Below, piece after piece: positions 28,001 to 36,733 of a stretch of 64,000 bases of DNA. The first letter of the stretch is position 1, and each line of letters opens with the position of its first letter. Source of the DNA: Acidiferrum sp963771295 (lineage in GTDB: Bacteria; Acidobacteriota; Terriglobia; Acidiferrales; UBA7541); the NCBI GenBank assembly GCA_963771295.1, contig CAVYTB010000010.1:124001-188000 (forward strand), read 5' to 3'. The notes beneath the pieces are model-generated. The model was not told where the DNA came from. It made no database searches and saw only the letters and a list, made by a program, of their open reading frames with translations. Position numbers and translations under genes: made by a program.

Positions 28001-28258
28001 GTGGGACGAAATATCCTGCAAGGGCCAAGCCTGGCGCAAACGGACCTGTCGTTGTCGAGGCGATTTGCATTGTCCGAGCGGCTGGGTTTGCAGTTTCGCG
28101 CGGAGTTCTTCAATCTTTTCAATCGCGCAAACTTCAACACGCCAAATCCGGTGGTGTACGCCGCGGCGACGGGAGATCCGTCACCCACAGCCGGGGTGAT
28201 CACTTCAACCGCGACGAGTTCGCGGCAAGTTCAGCTGGGCCTGAAACTGGCCTGGTAG
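25079..28258 (+). CDS. Oar-like TonB-dependent receptor, likely sulfur-regulated
   Basis: 1059 residues from ATG 25079, with a good ribosome site (AAGGAG, spacing about 8). A signal peptide (SGSIFFAFLAAFASLPARAQ) is followed by a CnaB-like domain (SLSGIVHDSTGAGIQGATISIKN ... YELTADKTGFRTEH), the plug region (LNGRSYDQLLTLNPGIVNYTS, YGAEYGKRPGAQVSIITASGTNQLHG) and a beta-barrel ending VQLGLKLAW. It differs from the other receptors here by lying directly downstream, same strand, of the cys genes and a Cys-rich leader. By context it may import a sulfur source (sulfonate, sulfate ester, sulfated glycan or Cys peptide); the protein itself does not show which. Confidence 0.9.
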   Translation: MSLGNTAVSRFKRVASGSIFFAFLAAFASLPARAQTDASLSGIVHDSTGAGIQGATISIKNLETGTQRDIQTDSEGRYHAPSLAVGRYELTADKTGFRTEHRTGITLVVGQQAEIDLTLQVGNVHQTVEVSSEPALVVVTTEDTSGLVGERQVKELPLNGRSYDQLLTLNPGIVNYTSQRAGGIGTSNSVVGNMFAASGHRPQENLFLLNGVEFTSASEINNTPGGASGQLLGVDAVREFEVVKDTYGAEYGKRPGAQVSIITASGTNQLHGTVYEFARNSALDARNFFDQGSIPDFQRNVFGGSLGGPIKKDKIFIFGNYEGFRQNLGLSDVTLVPDDASRASAVASVQPLLALWPVANGQEILTSTGDPSGIAKAFSNPTQSIREDFGTSRYDQTFSNADSFSGVYTADDSEAHTPTSNPFTLVDISLREQVASLSETHIFSSSLLNKATFGYSRGAFYFNSGTTTDLPGWIHDGQPVGAVVVGGGTTLNGASQITNGGTNAGSNLTAVRNLFTISDQLTYTHGRHVFSFGGLVQWIQANDSLVQDQYGQISFTNLQTFLQGRVSTYTYAPTYTPLSWRSTQGGFFVEDAIKVNSSLELRFGFRGESTNGWNEAQGRASNYAFDSQGVIVTNPVVSGSALAIDNAKFLPAPRVAVAWSPFSSKKTVVRAGFGLYYGLLDNLSYRLDQNGPYNSVFAVKNIAFSSIAPGTAYAGSKVVPSGVQPNLQTPTVESWSLKVEQQLSPNTSVSVGYSGSHGYHELLSLDANLPAATICPAIPCPAGYPNGAFYYPSGAALANNAVWNTTHWFSEGISSYNGLEVDVNRRFSHGLQFRGVYTFSKTLDDGDNMNTSVATNSPAFVANPLRPKADYGRASFDVRNSAVLQATYDLPFGRGERLVDRLVRDWQASAIVTLQSGLPFTPQLSYNPSNDGDTRNPVRPSWNPNFTGPVIRGGPDAYFNPLAFIQPLAGTYGNVGRNILQGPSLAQTDLSLSRRFALSERLGLQFRAEFFNLFNRANFNTPNPVVYAAATGDPSPTAGVITSTATSSRQVQLGLKLAW

Positions 28259-28384
28259 CGATTCAACTACGCAGCGCAAACAACGTATACTGGAATGCGG
28301 ACGGGGAAACTCACCCGACTGACTTCATCCCTGGCAGACGCTGATTTTTGGCGACTGCCCAACAAGGCTGCGTGCTGCGACGAC

Positions 28385-29338
28385 ATGCTGCAAACCCCAG
28401 GTAAGATCGCCCTTCTTTTTTCAACTGTGATGGTCGTGCCCATGCTTTCGCTGATGGCTCAGGCGCCTAAATCCGGTGCAGCCCCGGCCACCGCTGGTGC
28501 GACGCTCAGCACGGAGAAAGCAATGGCCCTGGCGCAGCAAGGCCGCTGCAAAGAGACGTTGCCGACGTTGAAGCGGGCCGCAAGTGGATCGGGCCCGGCA
28601 GAAACCAGGAAGCAAGCTGGAGTTTTGGCGCTGAGATGCGCCGTATCGATGGACGATCGCGCGAGCGCTACGGAATTGCTGTTGCTCTTCCACAAGCAGT
28701 TTCCCGACGACCCCGAGCTTCTCTTTATCGCTACGCACGCGTATTCCGATTTGTCTTCCCGGACAGCGCTGGATCTTGTGCGTGTGGCTCCGAATTCGAC
28801 GGCGGCGCGAAAACTGAACGCGGAAGCGCTGGAGATGCAGGGCAAGTGGGACGAGGCACAAAAGCAGTACGAAGTGATTCTGCACGACGATCCCACCGCC
28901 AAGGGCGTTCACTATTTGTACGGGCGGTTGCTGCTCTCCAGGCCCAATGGCGATGCCGCGGCAATCGCGCAGGCCAAGCAGGAATTCCAGAAGGAACTGG
29001 AGATCGATCCGCAAAACGCGGGTGCCGAATATATTTTAGGAGAAATGGCGCGGCAAGATTCGCAGTGGGAGGATGCTCTTGCACACTTTTCGCGCGCGGC
29101 CAAGCTGGACAACGGCTTTGGCGATGCCTACCTGGGCTGGGGTTTCTGCTTGGTTACACTGAGACGCTACGAAGAAGCGATTCCGCCGCTCGAAATGGCG
29201 GTGCGACTGCAAGAGGGGAATCCCGGCGCGCACTACAACTTGGCCGTGGCGTTGAGCCGCACTGGCAAGAAGGAAGAAGCGGACAAGGAATTTGCCATTC
29301 ACCGGCAGTTGACGCAGGCTTCCGGAAAAAAGGAATAG
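28385..29338 (+). CDS. Secreted TPR repeat protein
   Basis: 317 residues from ATG 28385, chosen because a signal peptide follows (GKIALLFSTVMVVPMLSLMAQ); the frame is open back to 28295. After a low-complexity Ala/Pro stretch comes a helical repeat region: ALAQQGRCKETLPTLKRAA, LNAEALEMQGKWDEAQKQYEVILHDDP, AEYILGEMARQDSQWEDALAHFSRAAKLD, DAYLGWGFCLVTLRRYEEAIPPLEMAVRL and a final AHYNLAVALSRTGKKEEADKEF, about five or six TPRs. No catalytic motif. It follows the TonB receptor by 126 bp on the same strand and ends one base before the convergent galE stop. Confidence 0.85.
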   Translation: MLQTPGKIALLFSTVMVVPMLSLMAQAPKSGAAPATAGATLSTEKAMALAQQGRCKETLPTLKRAASGSGPAETRKQAGVLALRCAVSMDDRASATELLLLFHKQFPDDPELLFIATHAYSDLSSRTALDLVRVAPNSTAARKLNAEALEMQGKWDEAQKQYEVILHDDPTAKGVHYLYGRLLLSRPNGDAAAIAQAKQEFQKELEIDPQNAGAEYILGEMARQDSQWEDALAHFSRAAKLDNGFGDAYLGWGFCLVTLRRYEEAIPPLEMAVRLQEGNPGAHYNLAVALSRTGKKEEADKEFAIHRQLTQASGKKE

Positions 29339-29339
29339 G

Positions 29340-30344
29340 CTAATGGCCTGAAGTGCTCTGCTCGGCGTAGCCCTGCGGGTGGGCGCGGCGCCAATCCCAA
29401 GCGCTGCGAACGATAGCTTCGAGATCGGAATAGCGAGGCGCCCAATTCAGTTCTTTCCTGATCTTCTCTGAACTTGCCACCAGAATTGCGGGATCGCCTG
29501 GCCGCCGAGCCGCTTCCTTCACCGGGATAGGATGGCCGGTGACGCGGCGAACCGTTTCAATCACGGCCCTGACGCTGAAACCACGGCCGTTTCCCAAATT
29601 GTAGATCAACTTATCTTTGCGTTTGAGTTCGTCGAGCACCAGCAGATGAGCGCTGGCCAGATCAGAAACATGGATGTAGTCCCGCACGCAGGTACCGTCG
29701 GGCGTGGGGTAATCGGTGCCAAAAATCGAAATGGATTCGCGCTGGCCTAGAGCGACTTGAAGTGTTAAAGGAATCAGGTGCGACTCCGGGTGGTGATCTT
29801 CCCCCTGTTTGCCCGCGGCGCCCGCGGCATTGAAATAGCGCAAGCTGGCGTAACGAAACCCGTAAATCAGGTGGAACCAGGCGAGCATCTGCTCCACGAG
29901 GAGCTTGGAGGCTCCATACGTATTCGTGGGCTGAAGTTTGTCGTCCTCTTCGATGGGAGTGCGTTCGGGCGTTCCGAACAAGGCCGCGGTGGAAGAGAAC
30001 ACGAGGCGTGAAATCCTATTGGCAATCATCGCTTCCAGCAGAGTGAGGGTATTCGCGGTATTGTTGCGGAAGAATTTCTCCGGCACCTGCATCGACTCGC
30101 CAGCTTCGATGAAAGCGGCAAAATGCATCACGGCATCGATCAAGTTCTCCTGAAATAGCCGATCGAGACCGGCGCGATCGGAGATGTCTCCCTGAATGAA
30201 CTTGGCGGTGGCGGGTACGGAAGCACGGTGGCCTTTCGAGAGATTGTCGTAGACAATCACCTGGTAGCCGCGCTCTAGAAGTTGAGAGACGACTACACCC
30301 CCGATATAGCCAGCACCACCGGTAACGAGCACGCTTTCTGCCAT
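29340..30344 (-). CDS. galE: UDP-glucose 4-epimerase
   Basis: 334 residues from ATG 30344, preceded by AAAGAGG; the frame extends 14 codons further without features. Extended SDR: NAD-binding TGGAGYIGG (8-16), VYDNLSKGHR, GDISDR, HFAAFIEAGESM, and the catalytic Ser117/118 with Tyr143-xxx-Lys147 (NTYGASK). SLRYFNAAGA and a C-terminal GDPAILVASSEKIRKELNW are typical of GalE. Interconverts UDP-glucose and UDP-galactose for cell-envelope polysaccharides and galactose use. It stands alone, converging with a TPR gene. Confidence 0.95.
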   Translation of the reverse strand: MAESVLVTGGAGYIGGVVVSQLLERGYQVIVYDNLSKGHRASVPATAKFIQGDISDRAGLDRLFQENLIDAVMHFAAFIEAGESMQVPEKFFRNNTANTLTLLEAMIANRISRLVFSSTAALFGTPERTPIEEDDKLQPTNTYGASKLLVEQMLAWFHLIYGFRYASLRYFNAAGAAGKQGEDHHPESHLIPLTLQVALGQRESISIFGTDYPTPDGTCVRDYIHVSDLASAHLLVLDELKRKDKLIYNLGNGRGFSVRAVIETVRRVTGHPIPVKEAARRPGDPAILVASSEKIRKELNWAPRYSDLEAIVRSAWDWRRAHPQGYAEQSTSGH

Positions 30345-30557
30345 CAGAGCCTCTTTGCGAATGAATCGAAACGAATATAAACGCACGAAATTGACGAAGT
30401 TTTCCTGCGCGAACCATCGTAGTGAAAGCGGAACAAAGGGTCAACTTCATCTCGGCGGCGCTGAATTCATGGCTGTATGGGCCCAAACCATGCGCAAACG
30501 TTTCGCTTGACGCACCCCATGGTGCGGACTACCTTTGCGAAAGGCTCGGGGGGACTC

Positions 30558-31598
30558 ATGAGTCGCGGAAGCGAACCCGTATCGTTGCGCTGCGCCCAGT
30601 ATTTACTGCCGGCCCTGGCATGTCTGTTCGTCTGCACGCTTCCCGCCCGTTGCCAGGACAGTTCGGACATGGGAACCATGTCACGAGGCGACCGGGGAGA
30701 GATCGCCGTCACGGTCCGCAACACTTCTGGCGAGATCATCACCGCACCGGCAACGATTAAAATCTACCAGAACGGAATGCCCATGGACCAGCAGTCCACC
30801 TCGCATGGCCGCGCGTTTTTCATACCGCGCAGTCTGGGCGAGTACACCGTCACAGTTGAGGCGGTAGGGTACAAGAACGGCCAACGTGACGTCTCGCTCG
30901 CGATTGCCGTCAAGATGGACGTTGATGTTGTGCTTCAGCGGGATGTGGCCTCCAACGAATCTGGAGCGGTTCCCGGCAAGCCGCTGCTGGCACCCAAGGC
31001 CAAAGAGGCGCTGGATAAAGGATCGCAGGCCTTAAGGGAAGACAAGCTGGACGAAGCGCAAAAGTACCTGGACGAGGCGATGAAACTCGCGCCCAGCAAC
31101 CCTGACGTGCTGTACATCCAAGGGGTGCTGTATTTGAGGAAGCGCGATTGGGCGAAAGCGGAAACGGTTCTGGCGAAATCAACGCAGGTCGAGCCGAACC
31201 AGGCTCGCGCGCTTTCTGCGTTGGGTATGGCGTTGTGCAATCAGAAGAAATACGAAGCGGCAATTCCTAACCTGGAGAAATCGCTGGAACTGGATCCAAC
31301 CGCAGGCTGGGAGACGGAGTGGGCGCTGGCCAAATCGTATTATTACCACGAGCAGTACGACCAGGCGCTGAAGATGGCGCAGCAGGCGCAGACGGACGCG
31401 CGCGGCGGAGCTCCGCAAACCGATTTGCTTCTGGCGCAGTGTCTGACCGCGGCGCAGCGCTTTGAAGATGCCGCAGTGGTGCTGCGCGCGCTGCTGAAGA
31501 ACAGCGCCACCAGCCCGGAAGCGGCCACCGCACGGCAATGGCTGCAGCGCTTGACGGCGGACGGCAAGATACGACCGGCGTCGGTATCCAGTCCCTAA
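30558..31598 (+). CDS. Secreted CnaB-like + TPR repeat protein
   Basis: 346 residues from ATG 30558, after a GGGGGGAC ribosome site; earlier in-frame starts (30477) precede no features. A signal peptide (LLPALACLFVCTLPARCQ) is followed by a beta-rich domain about residues 45-125 (GEIAVTVRNTSGEIITAPATIKIY ... GEYTVTVEAVGYKNGQRDV), then TPRs from about 145: ALDKGSQALREDKLDEAQKYLDEAMKLAP, VLYIQGVLYLRKRDWAKAETVLAKSTQVEP, ALSALGMALCNQKKYEAAIPNLEKSLELDP. Same architecture as the protein at 13617-15026, so the two may be paralogous scaffolds. Converges with the next TPR gene with 57 bp between stops. Confidence 0.86.
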   Translation: MSRGSEPVSLRCAQYLLPALACLFVCTLPARCQDSSDMGTMSRGDRGEIAVTVRNTSGEIITAPATIKIYQNGMPMDQQSTSHGRAFFIPRSLGEYTVTVEAVGYKNGQRDVSLAIAVKMDVDVVLQRDVASNESGAVPGKPLLAPKAKEALDKGSQALREDKLDEAQKYLDEAMKLAPSNPDVLYIQGVLYLRKRDWAKAETVLAKSTQVEPNQARALSALGMALCNQKKYEAAIPNLEKSLELDPTAGWETEWALAKSYYYHEQYDQALKMAQQAQTDARGGAPQTDLLLAQCLTAAQRFEDAAVVLRALLKNSATSPEAATARQWLQRLTADGKIRPASVSSP

Positions 31599-31655
31599 GA
31601 GAGATTTTCAAGTTTTATAGCGGCTTGGCGCCCTACGTGTAGGCTGGTCGGCTTT

Positions 31656-32795
31656 CTACGGACTGGAAGGTGGCGAAGAGCCAGGCATTTTCTCCAGAAG
31701 GTTCTCTTGTTGGCCGCGCTTGTTCAGTTCCTTAACTTTGGCAAATTCCTGGTCGGCGGCGGTGGTGTTGCCCATGGCGCGATACAGTCGTCCAAGCCGA
31801 AAATGGGTGTCAGGCTGATCCGGATCAATCTTCAGGGCCTTCTGGAGCGCCGCCAATGCCTCAGGGTATTGCTTCTGGTCGATATAGATGCTGCCTAGGT
31901 CCGCGTAGGCAATGCGAATGTCGGAGTTCAGCTGCACGGCCTTCTTCAGCAAACCGGCGGCTTTCTCCAGGTCGGCGGCCTTCATCTCGATGTCGCCGAG
32001 ATAGGCCAGCGCCTGCGCGTGGTCCGGCTCAACCGCCAACTCGCGCTCGAACGCGGCTTTTGCGTTGTCGTACTGGTGAACGCGCCAGTACAAATAGCCG
32101 AGGCCGAAATTGACGTTGGGCTCGTTGGGCGCCACCTGCGCAGCGGCGCGAAATTCTTCGATGGCCTCGGGAGTTCTCCCCAAATTGTCCAGAGCTTCGC
32201 CCAGCAGCATGTGGGCCTGTGCGGAGTTCGGGTTTTGCTCCACAATCTTTTTGAACTCTTCCATGGCGCAAGCATTGTCTTTCGCCCGCAGGCAACTTTG
32301 CGCCAGCACCTGGTGCAGTTCCGCATTTCCGGGATCGGCTTGCGCCGCCACCTTCAGGTATTTGGCCGCTTCCACAAATTGTTTTGCGCCGTAGCAACTC
32401 AGGCCCAGCAGAGTCTGCACCTGGATGCTATCGGGATCCTCCGCCAAGGCAGCACGAAGCGGAGCAATCGCTTCCGAAAGATGTCCCTGCTTGAATTCCG
32501 CCAATCCGAGATTCAGTTGGATTCCCGGCAATTTCGGGTTCAGCGCCAGTGCTTTCTTATACGCCGGGACTGCCTCTTGATACTTGCCTTGTCTGGACAG
32601 CACCACGCCCAGGCTGGCGAATGCGGCTGCGTCTTCAGGAGATTGCTGCGTGATGGCTTGCCAGGCTTGCGCGGCTTCTGGGAGCTTCCCCTGTTGCTCC
32701 AGGGCTAATGCCTGCGAAGGAGTGGGAGCTTGGCCGCTGGCGATGCAGGGAAAGAGTAAGGCGACGAACAGAAGAAGTGACTTGCAGGATTTCAT
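31656..32795 (-). CDS. Secreted TPR repeat protein
   Basis: 379 residues with signal peptide KSLLLFVALLFPCIASGQ. About nine consecutive TPR units: QALALEQQGKLPEAAQAWQAITQQSP, FASLGVVLSRQGKYQEAVPAYKKALALNP, VNFGLGYLYWRVHQYDNAKAAFERELAVEP, ALAYLGDIEMKAADLEKAAGLLKKAVQL, THFRLGRLYRAMGNTTAADQEFAKVKEL. Pro/Ser tail. The repeats are close to consensus and nearly unbroken, suggesting a single superhelix for protein binding. It is read away from the third TonB receptor region and has no catalytic part. Confidence 0.87.
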   Translation of the reverse strand: MKSCKSLLLFVALLFPCIASGQAPTPSQALALEQQGKLPEAAQAWQAITQQSPEDAAAFASLGVVLSRQGKYQEAVPAYKKALALNPKLPGIQLNLGLAEFKQGHLSEAIAPLRAALAEDPDSIQVQTLLGLSCYGAKQFVEAAKYLKVAAQADPGNAELHQVLAQSCLRAKDNACAMEEFKKIVEQNPNSAQAHMLLGEALDNLGRTPEAIEEFRAAAQVAPNEPNVNFGLGYLYWRVHQYDNAKAAFERELAVEPDHAQALAYLGDIEMKAADLEKAAGLLKKAVQLNSDIRIAYADLGSIYIDQKQYPEALAALQKALKIDPDQPDTHFRLGRLYRAMGNTTAADQEFAKVKELNKRGQQENLLEKMPGSSPPSSP

Positions 32796-32887
32796 GAGCC
32801 CAAGTGTGACCTAGACGGTTTCAGCAAGATGCCAACTTGTTTAGTGTATCCGCTTTGGCGCCGCCCTGCGGGCTCCAGAAACAAAAT

Positions 32888-32919
32888 GCGGCGGGCGGGG
32901 GGGTGACCCGCCACGCCGC
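32888..32919 (-). terminator. Terminator of the TonB receptor at 32943-36428
   Basis: GCGGCGGGCGGG (32888-32899) pairs with CCCGCC-A-CGCCGC (32907-32919). Read on the minus strand the hairpin is followed by ATTTTGTTT. It lies 24-55 bp beyond the receptor stop. Confidence 0.7.
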
Positions 32920-32942
32920 AAATTGGTTGTGCTGCTAGAAGC

Positions 32943-35900
32943 TTAGAAGAACAGCTTCAAGGCCAGTTGGATAGTCCGGGGATCATAAGCATTGGTGACG
33001 GCGCCGAAGTTGCTGGCTCCGTAGTTGGTGCTGATGCCGCCGTTCTGGTTGTCACCTTGCCATTGAGTGTGGTTCCAAATGTTGAAGAACTCCGCGCGGA
33101 ACTGCAAGCTGCTGCCGCGTGCTTCGCTGAATACGAAGTTCTTGTAGAGGGAAAGGTTCCAGTTGTCTCGGCCTGGGCCCCACACGCGGTCACGCGGGGT
33201 GTTGCCCCATTGTCCGGGTGCTGGCATTGAATAGATCGAGGTATTGAACCATTCGTTGACGGTATGCGGATTGCTCCCGGAGCCGGTTTGGTCTGGACGG
33301 TTCTGCGTGTTCGGAACGACGCTCGACACGTTCTGACCATTCAGCCCGATATTCAACGGGGCTCCAGTTTCGGCCATGATGATGCCGGCAACTTCCCACC
33401 CGCCGAGAGTCGTCTTGAGCAGCTTGTTCTCGCTGTTCTTCAACAGTGGAATCTGATAGACGAAGTTGGCGAAGAACACGTTCTCGTGCGAGAAGTTCGA
33501 CGGACCGAAGTCGTACTTCCAACCCGCGTAGGGATTAGAAATGTTGTACAGATCTCCGGCGCTGCCTCCGCTGTTGAACGAGTCATTCGACTTCGCGAAG
33601 GTGTATCCCACTGAGTAGTTCAGGTCATTCTTCGCGAGGTTTCCGCGCATGGATACCTGAAGTGAATTGTAGTCTCCGTTGGCTTCGTTTTGCGCCATAC
33701 GAATGCTGTGATAGCCAAGGTATGGAACGGCCGAGTTGTAAGCAGTACTGTCCGTCTGGAAACCGGCCAGCAGGCTCTGATTCACCAAGTCGGTCTCAGA
33801 GTAGTAGTTCTGATGGCGGTTCTGGCTGCCAACGTAGGACGCGGACAGCACGGCCGTTCCGATGGCTTGCTGGACACCCAAGCTGAACTGCGTGCTTCGC
33901 GGTGAGGCATAGTTGTTTTGGTCCAACCCAGTGATGTTGTTGATCGGGGTCGGGAGGGTTGCCGGAATTGTCGCACCCGTCTGGATGTTGGTCTTGGGAT
34001 CGGAGAGCGAGACGTTGTTGAAGTTGACGCTCGCCGCGAACGGCGGAGTGCCCGCATTGTTATACACGTCGTTGCCCTGGATGCGCTCATACATGATGCC
34101 GTAGCCGCCGCGGATGACGGTCTTGCCTGTGCCGAATAGGTCGTAGGCAAATCCGAGACGCGGTCCGAAGTTCGCCCAAGCACCGTTCACGCAGCCTTTG
34201 GGAATTCCACCAACGCCGCAGATGCCGAGGCCGTTCAGATAGAACTGTTGACCCGCCAGAATCGGGTTGGGGCTGGGCCCGAGACCCGGGCTGCTGGGAG
34301 AAATAATGTTGTAATTGGTTGAGCCGTCCTCATTCAACGCAAAAACAGCTGAGTTGCTTTGATTGAATCGGTTGGGATAGAAGTTGGCCATCTGGTCATT
34401 GGCTTCGTAGGTGTGCGGAATGCCATCCCAGCGCAGTCCAAGGTTCAAAGTGAGCTTGTTGTTCACGCGATAGTTGTCTTGAATGTAGAGCGCCCAGGAA
34501 ACGTTGTTCCAGTGGCCGCTGCTCTTAACGGCGTCTTCGGTGTAGCCCTGCCCGTAGCCGAGCAAGTAATCGGCGAAGTCGTTTCCGGTGTAGGAACCGT
34601 TGAAGTTGAAGCCGCCCTGGGTGTTCTTGAACCAATCCTGAACCTTCTTGTAGAGTGCCCAACTCCCGCCCATCTTGAGTTGGTGGCGGCCCTTGGTCCA
34701 GGAGACGTCATCACGGATCTGGTAGTCGTCCGCGACGTTGTTCCAAGGAGTCCAGTTGGAAGTGTACTGCGCGCCGGTGCCGCCGTTCAAGTTGATGGTC
34801 GGGATGCGGTCATCGACGTTCGGCCCGGTAAAGAAGCGGTTGAAGTTGAAGCTGGCTGGCGCGCCCACCAAACCCAGCGGAAGAATGGCGATGCGGTTTC
34901 CGTTGTAGTTGAAGGAGGCCTCGTTGACCAACGTCGGACTGATGACATACGCGGTGTGGATAACGCCGGCGTAAGAAGGATTGCCGAAGGTATTGGAGAT
35001 GGTGGGCACGTTATCGCCGCTCCACATGGTGGTGCCGTAGTTCTGGGAGATTTGCTCGGCGACGAAGTGTCCATAAATCGTGAACTTGTCATTCACGTTT
35101 TCGTCGATGCGGACAACTTCTTCACGCACGTTGGTGGGTACGTTATTGCCGCCCTGGAACTGTGTGCCGTTGGTGGGTGCGGGGAAAATACCACCGTATT
35201 TGCCACCCGCAGTCAGCAGTGCCTGCGCGTTAGGATCCAACATGCAGGAGGGGATAATGTTGCCGGGGAACGCTGCGCCTTGCACAACACCAGCGGGAAG
35301 GAGTCCACCGGGGCAGTTCTTCGCGATAATCGACGGAGAGACCTGAGCCGTAGTGGGTACCAGGATGGCCTTGGTGCTGCCACTGAAATCGCCACCATAG
35401 GTGGAGGCCAGCGGCACAGTCTGGTTGAGGGTCTGGCCCTGAATCAGGTCGCGCCATTCCATATTGTAGAAGAAGAAGGTCTTGGTCTTATTCGGGTTGT
35501 ACAGCTTCCCAAAGGTTACCGGACCGCCGACGTTGAAGCCGTAGACGTTGTAACGGAGTTCGGCAACTGGCTGGGGAGCAGGATTGAAGTAATTCCGCGC
35601 ATCCAAGGCGTTGTTGCGGAAGAATTCCCAAGCCGAAGCGTGGAACTCTTTGGTGCCCGACTTAACGGCCGAGCTGATGGTGCCGCCGGAAGAAAGCCCG
35701 TAGTCAGCGCTGTAGTTGGAAGTAAGGGTCTGCGTCTCCGCGATGGCATCAACCGAAGGCATGACGCTGGAACTGCCGGCGCCGCCGCGATCCGAGTTTT
35801 CGCCTCCGTCGAGCAGGTAGAGGTTGTGGCCCGGGCGGTTGCCGTTAAAACTGATACCGCTGTTCGCGCCTACGGGTGTGGGCGCCTGAAAGTCTGGCAT

Positions 35901-36428
35901 CAGGTTGGAAGCACCAGTCGTCAACGTTACATAGGTGTAGATGCTTCGGCCATTCGTGGCCAGCTGGGAGATTTGCGTACCGCTGATCAGGTTGCTCTGT
36001 TCGCTGCTGTCGGCTTGCACCGAAATGGCGTTGGCCTCAACAGAAACAGTCTCTGACTTTGTACCCATCTTCATCTGAAAATCAACGCGTATGCGGTCGT
36101 TGACGTTCAGAATTACACCTTTGGACTCCTCGATTTTGAAGCCGGACGATTCCGCCTTCAAATCGTATTTGCCAATGGGCAAACCGGGAGCGACAAACTG
36201 ACCGGAGTCATTTGTCGTAAACGTACGCACGTATCCCGTGCCCGTATTGGTGACGGTAATCGCAACGTTCGGAACCACGCTGCCCGCCGGGTCGGTAACG
36301 GTTCCCACGATCGTTGCTTCTTGAGCAGCGGCGAGGAACGGCAAACCGGCCAGGAGCAGAACCAGAATCCAGACATAACGGAAATTACTGCGTAGGACAC
36401 GTGCAAAACTACATACTACTTCATTCAT
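32943..36428 (-). CDS. Oar-like TonB-dependent receptor
   Basis: 1161 residues from ATG 36428, which follows a GGAGG ribosome site and opens a signal peptide (NFRYVWILVLLLAGLPFLAAAQ); the frame continues to 36581 but that part is 5' leader. Domains as in the other receptors: CnaB-like 35-115 (ATIVGTVTDPAGSVVPNVAITV ... YDLKAESSGFKIEESKGV), plug (FNGNRPGHNLYLLDGGENSD, YSADYGLSSGGTISSAVKSGTKEFHASAWEFFRN), barrel ending IQLALKLFF. A strong promoter lies about 300 bp upstream. A LacI-type regulator and a sugar module are adjacent, so a glycan ligand is plausible but unproven. A 565-codon frame on the opposite strand is a shadow. Confidence 0.92.
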   Translation of the reverse strand: MNEVVCSFARVLRSNFRYVWILVLLLAGLPFLAAAQEATIVGTVTDPAGSVVPNVAITVTNTGTGYVRTFTTNDSGQFVAPGLPIGKYDLKAESSGFKIEESKGVILNVNDRIRVDFQMKMGTKSETVSVEANAISVQADSSEQSNLISGTQISQLATNGRSIYTYVTLTTGASNLMPDFQAPTPVGANSGISFNGNRPGHNLYLLDGGENSDRGGAGSSSVMPSVDAIAETQTLTSNYSADYGLSSGGTISSAVKSGTKEFHASAWEFFRNNALDARNYFNPAPQPVAELRYNVYGFNVGGPVTFGKLYNPNKTKTFFFYNMEWRDLIQGQTLNQTVPLASTYGGDFSGSTKAILVPTTAQVSPSIIAKNCPGGLLPAGVVQGAAFPGNIIPSCMLDPNAQALLTAGGKYGGIFPAPTNGTQFQGGNNVPTNVREEVVRIDENVNDKFTIYGHFVAEQISQNYGTTMWSGDNVPTISNTFGNPSYAGVIHTAYVISPTLVNEASFNYNGNRIAILPLGLVGAPASFNFNRFFTGPNVDDRIPTINLNGGTGAQYTSNWTPWNNVADDYQIRDDVSWTKGRHQLKMGGSWALYKKVQDWFKNTQGGFNFNGSYTGNDFADYLLGYGQGYTEDAVKSSGHWNNVSWALYIQDNYRVNNKLTLNLGLRWDGIPHTYEANDQMANFYPNRFNQSNSAVFALNEDGSTNYNIISPSSPGLGPSPNPILAGQQFYLNGLGICGVGGIPKGCVNGAWANFGPRLGFAYDLFGTGKTVIRGGYGIMYERIQGNDVYNNAGTPPFAASVNFNNVSLSDPKTNIQTGATIPATLPTPINNITGLDQNNYASPRSTQFSLGVQQAIGTAVLSASYVGSQNRHQNYYSETDLVNQSLLAGFQTDSTAYNSAVPYLGYHSIRMAQNEANGDYNSLQVSMRGNLAKNDLNYSVGYTFAKSNDSFNSGGSAGDLYNISNPYAGWKYDFGPSNFSHENVFFANFVYQIPLLKNSENKLLKTTLGGWEVAGIIMAETGAPLNIGLNGQNVSSVVPNTQNRPDQTGSGSNPHTVNEWFNTSIYSMPAPGQWGNTPRDRVWGPGRDNWNLSLYKNFVFSEARGSSLQFRAEFFNIWNHTQWQGDNQNGGISTNYGASNFGAVTNAYDPRTIQLALKLFF

Positions 36429-36690
36429 TTGGTTGCCTCCGCCTAGCGACGATCTGACGTCGTCACCAAGCCATCCCGACAAACTGCGTAAATCGGTGAG
36501 CCCTTTTTCATTACTTGGCCGAATCATGGCCGGAGTTGCACCGCTCCGCTTGCGCCACGATACGAGCAGCACCATCGACAAAAAATTGAGTTGAGAAAAG
36601 GCAAGAACGAAGCCTTAACCACCCCAGCACCCCGCGTCCGCTGTTACCTGCCAACGATCCGGCAACGCCACCACCGACCGCCAAGCTGGC

Positions 36691-36716
36691 TCACGGCAAA
36701 ACCGTGAACGGTCACG
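36691..36716. promoter_or_regulatory. Overlapping palindromes at the start of the receptor transcript
   Basis: TCACGG (36691-36696), CCGTGA (36702-36707) and TCACG (36712-36716) form two mutually exclusive hairpins. They lie about 10-35 bases downstream of the start predicted from the minus-strand promoter at 36734-36763, so they could be an operator or a switch in the 5' leader. Confidence 0.4.
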
Positions 36717-36733
36717 TTTTTTCGTTAGTTTGG

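Noticed and set aside
34359..36056. 565-codon open frame on the plus strand inside the third TonB receptor
   Set aside because: Antisense shadow of a GC-rich beta-barrel gene; no domain, and the minus-strand reading is clearly coding.
36702..36722. CGTGA-ACGG-TCACG followed by T6 as a plus-strand terminator
   Set aside because: No plus-strand gene lies upstream; better read as part of the minus-strand promoter region.
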